Of a stretch of 64,000 nucleotides of DNA, positions 52,898 to 64,000 are shown in pieces. Below the pieces are notes generated by a model, which was not told the origin of the DNA, did not search any database, and worked only from the letters and a program-made list of their open reading frames with translations. Numbering within the stretch: position 1 is the first letter of the stretch; every line of letters begins with the position of its first letter. This stretch comes from Azolla caroliniana (Eukaryota > Polypodiophyta), in NCBI GenBank assembly GCA_043228905.1, contig JBHGNT010000010.1:2728001-2792000 (forward strand). The letters are read 5' to 3'. The translations under genes were made by a program, and so were the position numbers.

Positions 52898-54300
52898 ATG
52901 ATGATGGACTCAACACAAGAGCCATCATCATGGGCAATGCCAGTAGACTCGGAGAACAAGGCGAAAAAGATCAGATTGTGGTCATTCGAGAAGCCGCACA
53001 TGAGGGCATTCCACCTTGCATGGCTATCATTCTTCATATGTTTCGTGTCCAGCTTCGCGGCGGCTCCATTGCTACCCATCATAAGAGACAATCTAGACCT
53101 AACCAAGAAAGACATCGGCAATGCGGGCATAGCCTCGGTCACTGGAGCCATCATGTCTCGAATCATCATGGGGGCATTATGTGATTTGATTGGACCTCGC
53201 TATGCTTGTGCATCATTGGTCATGCTTACGGCCCCGGCAATCTTTTGCATGGCCACGGTGTCCACCACAGTCGGCTTCATCTTGTCGCGTTTCTTCATCG
53301 GGTTTTCCCTAGCCACTTTCGTGTCTTGCCAGTTCTGGATGAGCACCATGTTCTCGGCATCTATAGTCGGCACGGCCAATGGTATCACCGCGGGTTGGGG
53401 TAACCTTGGTGGTGGTTTCACCCAACTCATTATGCCTCTAATCTTCGAGCTCATTAATGGTCCTTTGAGATCTCCGAGCTTCACCGCATGGCGCCTCGCC
53501 TTCTTCGTCCCCGGCACTATGCACATCCTCATCGGTCTCTTTGTCCTCTTCTTCGCCCAAGACTTGCCTGATGGGAATGTGAAGGAACTCAAGGCCAAAG
53601 GTCTCAAAGTCAAGGACAACTTCTCAAAGGTATCCATGGACATGAAGATCCAGCCCCTCTCTTCTTCTTCTTCTTCTTTTGCAAAGCTTTTTTCAAGAAC
53701 CCAAAAAATCAACTTTGTTTTTTGTCTCCATGTGAAACAAATGTATGCTTGTGTAGTATGTGTCTTCATGTACTTGCTATATCTAATAATGTTGTCTTCC
53801 CTTTACTATTTAATTTTCCTAGGTGGTGATTAATGCTGTTACCAACTATAGGACATGGGTACTTGCCCTAGCATATGGGTATTGCTTTGGTGTCGAGCTC
53901 ACCGTGGACAACATCATAGCACAATACTTCTATGACAAATTCAACCTCAACTTGCACACGGCTGGCATTATCGGCTCGGCGTTCGGTCTCGCCAATATCG
54001 TCACTCGACCATTCGGAGGTGTATTGTCGGATTGGATAGCTCGTCCATACGGCATGCGTGGCCGATTATGGACACTCTGGCTTATTCAAACAATGGGTGG
54101 TGTGTTTTGCATAGCACTGGGATTGGTTGGAAATTTGGGAGGAGCCATCATAGCCATGATTCTTTTCTCCTGCTTTACTGAAGCTGCATGTGGGGCTACA
54201 TTTGGGATCATACCATTTGTATCACATAGGTTTGATGCACATACATATTGGGACCTTACAATATTGCTATCATCAAATTAGAGATTTCTGTTATTTACAT

Positions 54301-54331
<31 letters not shown>

Positions 54332-54775
54332 TGTGTGTGTGTGCATAATATTAACACCATTAGAGATTTTGTTGTGATAGTATAAAATTGATGATTTTGT
54401 CGTATTTCGATGGCTTGTAGATCATTAGGTGTTATCTCTGGAATTACCGGTGCGGGAGGCAACTTTGGCTCGATGGTCACTCAACTCATCTTCTTCACTA
54501 GTTCGACCAAGTCCACCGAAACTGGCATTGTGCAAATGGGCATTATGATTGTATGTTGCACATTGCCTCTTCTTTTAATTTACTTCCCACAATGGGGTGG
54601 GATGGTCTGCCCACCAAAACATGCAGCTGAAGAGGTATACTATATCAAGGAATGGTCTCCTGCTGAGCAAGAACTAGGGAAGCACCATGCTAGCTTGAAA
54701 TTCGCCGATAACACTAAAGGTGAACGAGGTAAACGTGTGGCCTCGGCATCAAGTCCAGTGTCACAAACACCTTAA
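52898..54775 (+). CDS. NRT2: NRT2-type high-affinity nitrate transporter (three exons)
   Basis: Exons 52898-53629, 53823-54229 and 54421-54775 (introns of 193 and 191 bp, GT-AG) give 497 aa, the usual NRT2 length (about 500-530). It imports nitrate with protons across the plasma membrane, normally with the partner NAR2/NRT3. It is a 12-helix major facilitator: the MFS loop [10 protein letters not shown] (92-101), the nitrate-porter signature AGWGNLGGG (165-173), a second-half repeat with GAGGNFGS, and the C-terminal IYFPQWGGM followed by a hydrophilic tail. The start could be any of three successive ATGs at 52898. The subgroup (NRT2.1-like or NRT2.5-like) is not resolved by reading. No disabling changes are visible. 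Confidence 0.95.
54300..54332 (+). repeat. (GATA)n microsatellite in NRT2 intron 2
   Basis: About eight GATA units and then GT units lie inside the second intron (54230-54420). The intron starts GTTTGA and ends CTTGTAG. Confidence 0.9.
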
Positions 54776-56130
54776 AATGTCTTAATTTTGGACATGTATT
54801 TCTAACACATCTGAGGATGTGATGGGAACTTTGCGATATTGTCAAAAGGACATGATATAAGATTTGCCACATATTTTAATCGCCTTCTCCATCACCATGA
54901 AACCTAAATAACAATGTCTTGATTCTCTTCTTTCGTGATTCCAAGGTATGATCAAGTTTTTGTAACCATCATAACAAGCAAAATTATGAACTTTCATAGT
55001 GTTCAACATCCTTTATGAGATGGTTAACTGTAAACCTTGGTTGGCTATAATTAACTACTATGGGTGTTGAGCGTAGTCCTTTGCAATGGGGAAAGGTGAC
55101 TAATAAGAGTATCTCTAATCAATCCACTCTGCAGCCTATGTAGAAGATTATACATATCCTCCAAGGTTTTGGTTCACCATATAAAAGTTGTGCAAGTGTT
55201 TCATTATTAAACCTACAACTAAAATTCCCCACACATAAGTTTAGTATGTTAAAACTTTTGGCACTTTTGCTGAATGAACGTTGCTCTTTACTTCAAATTC
55301 AAAAGGTCCAACATAAAGAATACAGGGATTATGTTAACTATGGTCATCATATTCACATATTTTACTTTGCATTTCCTTTATCAAAAGGTTAATGTAACAT
55401 CTTGATGCCTGATCAAAACTTTTACAAGCATCCTGCCAATTATAGAATATATATTTACTGCACTCGTTAAAAAGGTTCCTTCCCAGAACAAATTTTGAAA
55501 TACAGATCTATCCCATCCTGATAGATTGATCATGAATGTCTTCATTGAAGACAGGTTAATAGATGTAGGGATATAGGACCAAAATAATGTATTGGTTGCC
55601 ATGGCTGCAATAAAAAATCTCATGAATGCATAAATGGACTGTTTTAGTCAAGTTATGGATATCAGAGCTGGATCCACCCTTTCTCGCACGTGAGTTGAAA
55701 CATAAGAATTGTGTATACGGTAGTCTTTCTACCAGTAATAAAGATGTATTACAACTCAGTCTCCAAACTATTTAAACAAATTTTTATGACTTAATTCCAA
55801 GAATTCTTCTCAAAATGAGTCATACAACTGAGTATTCAACCAATGCAAATATTTCTTCTAATGATTAATCCCAAGAATCTTGAAGGCTCATCCCACTAGG
55901 CATGCACAATGTCTTTTGGCAAGTGAAAGAGTATTTGCTTTTTGCTGATACTTCTATATTTGCTTTTTGCAAGTATGATATACAGTACAGGTTGGGTTAA
56001 TTCAATCTTACTGTTCTGATAAATAAATAATGTCCCTACTCCTCAAATTTCCAAGGTGTTCCAAGTCAAATATACAAGAAGCTATATGAATTGAGCTTGC
56101 ATGAACATAATACTTATTTGAATTCACACG
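54776..56130. other. Intergenic region between the NRT2 and TTM 3' ends
   Basis: 1.36 kb, AT-rich, with no supported gene and no retroelement motifs. Both 3' UTRs must lie here. An 80-codon minus-strand frame at 55381-55623 shows no resemblance to a family. Confidence 0.6.
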
Positions 56131-59100
56131 TCAAGCTCTTTGTAAAGCTTTGACACCAATGATGAAACCTAAAGCAAGAGCACCCAATCCCAGCATAGTT
56201 TTGAACTGCTCAGTTGTGATACCAAAGAGATCGTCATATCGCCAGGAGTTTCTTTGATTTCGAGATTGTTTATCACTAAAAAAATCATGGAGACGAGCAT
56301 TAACCATATCCAGTTGCTGCCTCAACTGCTGCTGACCCCTACCAAGACCCTTTACCTGTACTCAACAGCAAGAGAAATCAGAAGCTCATGCATTGAGAAA
56401 ATATTAAAACAATCACACACACAGAAATGCATGTGTAATACCTCCTCATAAAGCAAAGGATCTGCTACATCTGGAGAGTTGCCATTGCCAGAGACCAGTT
56501 GAGATGAAATGCTTTGCTGAGAAATGCAGCGGGCTAGGGTGTTCTTTTGTGCTACATAACTGTTCTGAGAGGATGAAATGTCAATAAAGACGGAATCCAG
56601 CTTACTCTCAACATTACCAAGTCTCGATGATATTTCCTCTAGCCGTTCATTCACAGATGACAGTTTCTCTAGAAGATGCACAGATCCCTACTCAAAAGCA
56701 GAAGGACAGATAAATATTTGAAAGAAAAACAAACCAATTAACTTTAATAGAAATACCTCATAACCAGCCGGTGAATTCAGCTGCCTTTCATCATCATAAT
56801 TTCCATTTGATACTACTAGAGACATCTGCTTTTTAGCAAACGTCCGCCGATTGTGTTGTGAACGACTTTCCCCAGTTGGCACGCTATAACAATGACATAA
56901 AGTTGGTATGTTTTCACAATATGATAACCAATGAGCTGTAATCATGCAATTCAAACATATATACATCTTTGATCACATACCTCAAAGATACATCTTTGCT
57001 TTCATTTTGCTCCCACTGCAAACTGAGCACATAGTTTCCTTAACAATGTCCCAAAGAAATTTGACAACCACTGACTACTCATGCATCTTGTAATCTATGT
57101 ATAATCATAAGACATTAAAACTTGGGTAAAACACCAAAAGAACCCTAAACTTGTGTATGATTTAGCACCCTTGGGTTTTCAAAAAGTCACCATATTACCC
57201 TATGTCGCAGTGAGCTTTGTATTCCAAGGGATATGCAGGTAAATTTTTAAGACTTAGGACTATTCTCATCACTACCCAACAAGTTCAGGGTATTTTGGTG
57301 TTCTGCCTTCAATACTTCCACATGCGTGCGCAGTGAGAGACACTGAATTGAGATACCTTTTGCTATACACAGTTTGGCAAACGCCTTTCTTGTTAATTGT
57401 CAAAGACTTAGATAGTGGCGTGGTTGGAGGTCGTGGACTCAATACATCTTCATGAAGACTCAGCTTTGTTTTCAAGTCCTCTGAAGGTCCCTGGAGAGAA
57501 AATACAGTTGATCAAATTTCAATTTGTATAATATTTTTAAAAATTAGGAACATATTGTCCACAGTTTTACCACTAGGCCTGAAATCAGCTTTTCCCGCTG
57601 AATTTGTTCTATATATGAATGAGGTATATAGGAACCATCAAGACCTAAAGTTTTGCCAGCTTCAGCAACCAAATTTCTTTCTTTTCCCTGAACCTGTATG
57701 GCAAGAGTTTGCAATCAACCACTTAAAAAAATATCAATGTAGCTTGTAAGCATCCCGTAGATAATACCTGTACGTAATTTCGTTGCAGCTGTTCCAGCTT
57801 ATCAATTTTGATGCATAACTTCTCATCAGAGAAAACATGACTTGATCTTTTCAATATGGTGGTTATGGTATAACCGAGAGCCATCAAACCCCCCAGCAGT
57901 CGGACACTCACTTCAAACGTTATTCTGGGGGATATTAAGAATGGACCATCCACGACAATTTCCTGTCCCAAGATTGGTAAATGCAGATTACAAACCAAAA
58001 AGATGTACCAAAGGATAATTAAAAACATAAAAATATATATTCTTCTGCAAATAGCAAACAGATTACCTCAAACATAAGACTATATTTTCCATCACGATTG
58101 CGCATACGCAGGTATGACTGGCAAGTCTCTGGATCTTCACCGGGGGGCAAGAGATAGATATCATATGTCTCTTCATTCAACTCTGCATGGTTAGGAGAGA
58201 GAACCAGCCTTATTTTCTCTTCTGATACAGCTTGAGCAGACTAACAGTGACAAGAACACTATCTCAGTAAGAAAGCAACAATTCCAATTTACCAAAACAC
58301 AATAAACTCAGGTTTTCAACTTGCCTTCAAAATGTAAGTCGGGTTTTGGAAGCCAGAAAAAGGGTTAAATTTGTTAATGATTTTTATGTGCGCAGTTCCA
58401 AGATCAGGCTCAATGAAAGCTTTGTACATGGGATAAACCTATAAATAACAAAAAGATATGAAAAAATATGTTGTATCACCATGTTAATGTCTCCTCAGCA
58501 TCACATTAATGTGCACATCACCATGCTGGTATTGCAAATGAGGCATTTGGAAAGGTGAAGGTTCATTTGTTAGCCACCAATTTAACTGATTAAAAAGAAT
58601 ATTCCACCTTTTATGTTCGATATCTCTATAATTTAGTAGTATCTCCATTATACTATGGGGAATTTCACTTTTTAAGGCAAACTTCTTCTTATTTTTATGG
58701 TACCTCCAGAAATCATTGCCTTAAAATCAGCCCAGATGCATCTTTTATTTAAGAGGATAGTTTCATGACTTAACTAGGTATTCAAATATGTAGTTTCTAC
58801 TTTCCTACACAAGTGAAACAACTGGATAATTGATTTAAGCACAACGTTGCTGACATGAGAGATCTACCTCTACAAGTAGTTAGATATTTTGTGAGGAACT
58901 AGTAATGGGCTCTTGGATATAGAAGATGAGGATCAAATTTGAACCTCAAAAGGGGCAATTTCAGTGTTGGTGGGATTGACAAGATGCTTATTTAGACTCT
59001 TCTTCCACCTGATTAAGACGGGATCCAAGAATGTTAATTACAATTTCTTAGATGGGGATCCTACTCTAACAACACCTTGATACTCTCTAGTACTATAATT

Positions 59101-62100
59101 GTATATTTTCTACCAGCTTGCTTTCATTCTCCACATTGAATACACAATAATCTAAGATTAATATATAAATGCAAAGATCTGCAGAATAGTAGCAACACCT
59201 ACCGTCTCTGATATTTGATGGATGATCTCTTCAGGTTCTTGACCAGCCCGATTGATGTCCCGTAATACCCTTTTCACAAGATCAAAATGCACACCTCCTT
59301 TGACAGCTACACGTAAATCCAGAAACGGACGAAGCTTCTCATTGAGTGCATAAATCCCTTCAATGACCACAATTCTTGAAGGTGGTACTTTCAGGCATCT
59401 ATAGAAGAAAAGAACATAAGAAAAAAGAAGAAAATTGAATGCAGTCACACCAGCATTAGAAACACTCCGAACCTGTAACCCACTCTGCGACTGAGCTTGA
59501 AATCATATATTGGGATTTCTACATCTTTACCAGCTTTCAACTCATTTATGTTTTGAAGCAGCAGGTCATAGTCAGTCAATCTTGGATCTGTGGGGAAAGA
59601 TACATTCCATCACTGTCATTATCAAGCGACAATAAGTTGCATTTAATGCAGCAAACCACATAAGTATTTTGAAGTATGCTTATTCTGTTCTGTCCTTGCC
59701 ACTTGGTATTGCTCAATTCTCATTCACACAAATATTTAGGATGTAAACTGCCTTCATCCTAGAATCTCACATCATATAGACACTCAATTTGTGACCAGTC
59801 ATCACATTCATGTTCCCAGGACTCCATGAGAGGAGCTATACAGGCCCGATATACTATGGGATATGAGGCATTATGTTGGAGACAGAGAAGATGTCTTCAT
59901 GGTTCCAAGAGCCATGGGTCTATTCGATACTCTTGTTAAACCTATAATTCTTTCGACAGTGCACAATTGGGAGCCTAGTTTGGCTCTCACTGCCAATCTG
60001 GAGGCATCTCTAATGCTTGGAGATTTGCAGAGACGCCTTCATGTGGGCAAACCTTCATGCATCAGAGGCATCATTATACATAATGGGCTGCCACATTCTA
60101 CATTGTCATCTCTCATTCTTTGCAGTTTGCTAAATATGCTAATGAAGGGAAGTATTTGTCATCAAAGAGCCAATTACAGCATTGCCAAGATAACTGAAAT
60201 CAGCTCACTGGCTATTACAAGAATTATGGTGCAATCTTTTGCATGAGATTTAGCTTCATGAGGAAAAGGATTTAGATGTTACTTCTCTTCCTGCCAATTC
60301 ACACACACTTTTCTTGATTCAATGCAAGCTACGATCACTCTCCCTAAATCAATGCATTGAGTAGGTAGAAAACGAAACCTACCTATACATAATAATAATA
60401 AAGTTTACTCTTGGCGAAAACTTCAAGCACCATATTTGCAAGATCCAAAAAATTTGTGATTGTGGGGCTGCATGTCAAGCTAATTTAGATTATACAAATC
60501 TCCCCACCTTTAGCTCTTCTTGCTATAAGTCAATCAAGGGCTGCACAGATAGAGTCTTGATCATAATATTCAATCACATAGCAGCAATTTGTCGTCCACA
60601 TACGCCACTATTATCTATACCACGGTCTAATCGCCCTTATTGTCAACAAATTCGGGAAACTATCACCAGGCACCAAAAGATGCCAAATTCCCCCACTCCG
60701 GGGGCCTCTCCACCTTGGATAGGCCGATGTGTGAGAAAACTATTATGAACAGTTGTAAGATGCCAAAGAGGCTAGCTGCAGCTGAACAATAAACTAAAAC
60801 AAGAACTATACTTCTTCCTGAGGCTCAAAGCCATCAAATACTTATGAGTGTGGGTTTTGTAACCCATGCATTTATGAGAGCAGATAAAATATTCCTAGGT
60901 ACATAATGAGTTAATATGGTAGAGGACTGGAGAGAAAAGAACATATGCATTAAATGATGTAATGAAGTAGTGGTACGTTCAAAAGTCAAGTGTAAAAATG
61001 GTGGACTAAAGTAAATCTAGAGAGAGATTGCAGAAAGGAGAGATGAGCTCTAGGGCTGTCACCCTCCAACAAGATGTTGGTGATATTTCAAAGGCAGACG
61101 TTTCAGCCCATCAAAACTCAGGATATTAAAGGCCTACCTAAAAAGAATATCTTGTACCTTAGGCAGTTTTACTAATTTAGTTATATTTATCTTGGTTTAT
61201 TGTTCTCATAGACGAGACATCATTTTACGATGCATTGACTGCACTCTTTACAGTTTTTCCGTCTTCCTTATCAATAGTACAAGAGACTCAAAAGTAGGAA
61301 TGGAATTGATATAGCAATTGTATTTACAAACTTCAAAGGTCTACTAAGAGAAAAGGAGCAAAGATAATTCCCTTTCTGCAAGGATATTGTCAACAGCTGC
61401 CAGCTTATCCCTTAACCAGGCAAAGCAATAATTTTTCCAGTAATAGATTCACCTTCATGAATCCTTAAATCCTTGCATTTGGAAGTGAATCAGCCTTTAA
61501 TCCGATGGCCATCATACCTTGAGTACAAAGCATCCCAGAGCTCTTTAGATATCTTCTTTGATCCAAACTGAGCAGCTACCTTCAGAGATGTAGCAGAGCT
61601 CATAAGGTAGTATAAGCATGTGGATCCTTCACCTCCCGTGCCTCTTGCACAGAAGTGGGTTCTTATCTTCAGGTTCATTCCAACAGGCTTGAAGCAACGA
61701 GGCTTCTCTTATAAACAATTTCTTTTGCATATAAGGCAGCAACTGCAAGCCCTCAAGATATTTTGGATCATATTTTTCCAGATGACTTGTTGTCTCGTCC
61801 AACAAGCTTAGCTAAGATGTTCCGCCAGAATCCTATGTCAATTTACCTATTGTCCCTTGCTACACATTAACCATCCCATATTGCATAGAATACATTGCCT
61901 CAAGATTGCCTAAAATATAGGGAAACCCAACTTTATGATAGAAACCATCTCACCTTCAGATTATGCTCTTCCCATACATGCAAATTACTGCAAGTTTTAA
62001 CTATTGGCCTCTAAACCAACATGAGCAATAGTAGCAATGTATAAAAAATGAAACGCTACTCAAACTCAAGAACTTGAGAGTTAAATCAAATTGGGAAAAT

Positions 62101-62723
62101 CTTAAAGGAAGAATAGTAGTTAAATAACGCCCATATACTTTACTTGAACACCTCAAATGCCACATTAGAATATGTAGAAGTTATTATCGAGCTATTTCAT
62201 TATTGAAAAATGTATATATAGGCAACGAGACACAGCATTGGTTTGTCATTCGTTTGTTAAAATACAAATATTGAACAAATGCTGCTGCACAATAAGATAT
62301 AAACATATAGGGGGTGACTGCCTAACAGTTAATCAAAGACAGACAGTTTATTACAATTCTAAACGTCATGACAAACATGTTACCATCATAGTTCTCATCG
62401 ATGAGTCGGCTCGAATCATTGTAGTTGTCCATAGATATAGTCGCAATTCCAGGCATGAATCCAATTAGCTTTTCACAAAACACAGTCTTTCCAGCTCCGG
62501 AAGCACCAGCCAAACCCACGAAAATCACACCATCCATCTTTTGAGCCAGGAGTTGGCAAGCACGAACAAATATATATAACCCTTTTTCAAAAGAAAGAGA
62601 CTCTTCAATTGGCAGAATCTCATATCGATCGTGCTCTTTTCTTTTGACTAATTGCAGTTGATTTTTGAGGAGTCCAGCCTTTCGACCATTTGGCGAGACA
62701 AGACTTTTCATTTTAGTGTCCAT
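56131..62723 (-). CDS. TTM1/TTM2: P-loop kinase/CYTH triphosphate tunnel metalloenzyme (TTM1/TTM2-like), eleven coding exons
   Basis: Exons, minus strand: 62723-62384, 59587-59473, 59398-59203, 58438-58325, 58240-58067, 57962-57768, 57693-57571, 57490-57357, 56883-56757, 56687-56442, 56355-56131; 662 aa in frame throughout. Residues 60-230 are a uridine-kinase-like P-loop domain (Walker A GASGAGKT 73-80, SMDNYND, VIEGIYAL). About 245-420 is the CYTH domain (TYDIYLLPPGEDPETCQSYL, RMRNRDGKYSLMFE, ISPRITFEVSVRLL). Then come a Ser-rich linker, a coiled-coil region (about 510-600) and a C-terminal membrane anchor (LGLGALALGFIIGV) ending ALQRA. In Arabidopsis, TTM1 and TTM2 are tail-anchored pyrophosphatases acting in senescence and immunity; which one this matches is not resolved. 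All introns are GT-AG except one (58324-58241, GC-AG). Confidence 0.93.
56981..57015 (-). other. Possible 35-nt alternative exon of the TTM gene
   Basis: This is bounded by AGTTTGCAG and GTATGT, both good splice signals. Included after the strong donor at 57357 it shifts the frame and meets a TGA within the exon. Included after a weaker upstream donor (ACT|GTGTAT, exon end 57371) it stays in frame, encoding WEQNESKDVSL. Skipping it also keeps the frame. Sequence alone cannot decide. Confidence 0.35.
58241..58324 (-). other. GC-AG intron in the TTM gene
   Basis: The exon ends TTGAAG and the intron starts GCAAGT; the acceptor is CTGTTAG. Only the GC donor keeps the frame joining TYILK to SAQAVSEEK. 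AAG|GCAAGT is the typical context of functional GC donors. Confidence 0.8.
59588..62383 (-). other. TTM intron 1 (2.8 kb) with decayed repeat content
   Basis: It starts GTAACA and ends CCCCACAG. It contains a 127-codon plus-strand frame (59863-60246) that I cannot assign and consider chance. On the minus strand at 61678-61490 a short piece (SKKISKELWDALYSRYDG) looks like copia Gag. Otherwise it is AT-rich. No intact transposon is present. Confidence 0.5.
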
Positions 62724-63343
62724 TAGATGAAATCAAGTTAGCACAATCCAAGATTTTACATCTGGCATAAAATAAAGGTGTCCATTAGCATCAAGTCTAT
62801 TGACACATCGCGGACATAGACCATCTCCATTGAAATGTACAGTGGTTTCAAATGTCACTATTAACATATAGCAGAAAAAAAAATAGCATCACATCAATTT
62901 AGTCTTTTTATTCAGATTTTCATCAGTAGAAAACTCCTGTAGTAGACACTAAAGTTTCTAGGAAAGCGAAATATATGAAGGGAAGGGAAAGATCTCTCTA
63001 TAAACTATCAAGAACTAATCACAGAAAGAACATCTTGACATCAAGATAGTACTTTCACTCGAAATTTCTCATGGTTGTGAGTTGACAGCAGTATTGCAAA
63101 GAAAAAGAAGGTATAAATGGAAGTATTCTCTATAAACTATAAGACACTGAGCAAAGCGTAGAAAAAAAACCATTCCAATCTATAAGTAATCCACAGGAAT
63201 CTCTATCTACACTATCTGAAACTGATCTTATATAGAAAGAAACATTCCAATCCATAAGTAAGCCTCAGGCTTCTCTCTGCAGACTATACAAGACTGAGCA
63301 TATATAGAAATTACAATTCCAACCTATAGGCAAGCAATCGGGT

Positions 63344-63381
<38 letters not shown>

Positions 63382-64000
63382 TCTCTCAAAAGACAGAGCA
63401 ATACAAAAGAAGAATTGGAACCTGTAAGTAGTCAGCCCACAGCTCTCTATCCACTAATAAAAAACTGAGCTCAGAAAGAAAAAGTTTCAAGCTATTAGTA
63501 ATCACTGACATCTCTGTCACACACACACACAGACACTCACATTCACATTCGCACACACTACCATCAAAAGATTGAGCAATGTAGAAAGGATGTGAAAAGT
63601 GAAGGAAAAGGAAAAGAGAACCTTTCCTTTTTATGTGTGGGGACAAGATAAATCATCACTCATTCGTACATAAATCCATTATTCTCGCACTCACCAAATC
63701 CTTTCTCACAATGATTCTGATGGAAGAATAATGTGCTGAAGAGTGAGTCCACCGATCATGTAACAGAACAGAGCACTTACATTCATGAATAGAATCCATG
63801 GATTTTGATCATTCAGAATTTTTTTTCAGGATGTCTGCAATTCGATTTAGAATTCAAAGATATGAATACCTTATTAAGTTTCTGTCATCTTTCTCTTCAG
63901 TCTCTCTGTACAGGTTTCTTCAGCGACTTTTTTCTTCATCTTCTGTGATCTTTCTTTGTCTGCTGCATCTATAAAGGTTTCAAGTTCGTAGTCTTTGCTC
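62724..64000. other. TTM upstream region (5' UTR/promoter) with degenerate tandem repeats
   Basis: Non-coding. From about 62985 to 63520 there are about six degenerate units of roughly 75-85 bp sharing ATTCCAA(T/C)C(T/C)ATAAGTAA, CTCTCTxTxxACTAT and AGACTGAGCAxATATAGAAA. A CT microsatellite (63348-63377) and a CA run (63519-63533) interrupt them. Upstream promoter and UTR introns cannot be placed. The last 100 bases are pyrimidine-rich on the plus strand. Confidence 0.5.

Noticed and set aside
53200-53769. Long minus-strand frame of 189 codons
   Set aside because: It is antisense to NRT2 exon 1, which has clear transporter motifs and proper introns on the plus strand.
53630-53822. NRT2 frame reading on through 53833 as a single long exon
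   Set aside because: The read-through gives poly-Ser and non-family residues; splicing at CAAAG|GTATCC and TTTTCCTAG|GTG restores the conserved KVV...NYRTWV block.
59863-60246. 127-codon plus-strand frame inside TTM intron 1
   Set aside because: No family resemblance, no splice or promoter context; consistent with chance in a 2.8-kb intron.
1-64000. CRISPR array, bacterial operons, rRNA genes or functional tRNA genes
   Set aside because: The tandem repeats here lack regular unique spacers, the genes have introns and plant families, and tRNA-like fragments lack an acceptor stem.

Overview
This is a stretch of plant nuclear DNA, most likely from a flowering plant. It contains layered Ty1/copia and Ty3/gypsy LTR retrotransposons primed by initiator tRNA-Met, a LINE, terminal-inverted-repeat elements, many CT/GT microsatellites and two intron-containing host genes of plant families. 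The sequence alone does not fix the lineage. Roughly the first 50 kb is transposon matrix and the last 12 kb is gene space.

Layout: 1-11.5 kb is an old minus-strand gypsy element (gypsy A). It is interrupted by a small TIR element (1773-2427) and by a complete plus-strand copia element (copia A1, 3904-9594, TSD GTTTT). 11.6-12.4 kb holds the 5' end of a minus-strand copia element (copia D). Its LTR has been hit by a plus-strand copia element (copia C, 12443-17797, TSD TACAA) and, 67 bp further on, by a minus-strand chromodomain gypsy element (gypsy B, 17865-24888, TSD CTCTT). Copia C itself carries two LTR-like units back to back (14523-15888), each bordered by ACGT. 24.9-26.5 kb is a decayed copia reverse transcriptase. 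26.5-32.5 kb has no clear gene; it has two local tandem duplications, a weak candidate for the first exons of an organelle-targeted protein gene (about 31.0-31.4 kb, minus) and a second TIR element (31664-32494).

32.9-47.9 kb is a three-level nest. A LINE is split by minus-strand copia A2 (34237-47302, TSD CAAAT), which is split by minus-strand gypsy C (34865-41968, TSD ACTCC). The gypsy C LTRs differ at one visible position, and its gag-pol is one uninterrupted 1467-codon frame ending in a chromodomain. The catalytic glutamate of its integrase is a lysine codon. Copia A1 and A2 share an extra charged reading frame between pol and the 3' LTR. 48.3-50.7 kb is another decayed copia copy.

Gene space: an NRT2 high-affinity nitrate transporter gene (52898-54775, plus strand, three exons, 497 codons) faces tail to tail a gene for a P-loop/CYTH triphosphate-tunnel metalloenzyme of the TTM1/TTM2 type (56131-62723, minus strand, eleven coding exons, 662 codons). 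The TTM gene includes one GC-AG intron and an ambiguous splice choice. The two genes are 1.36 kb apart and have no evident functional link.
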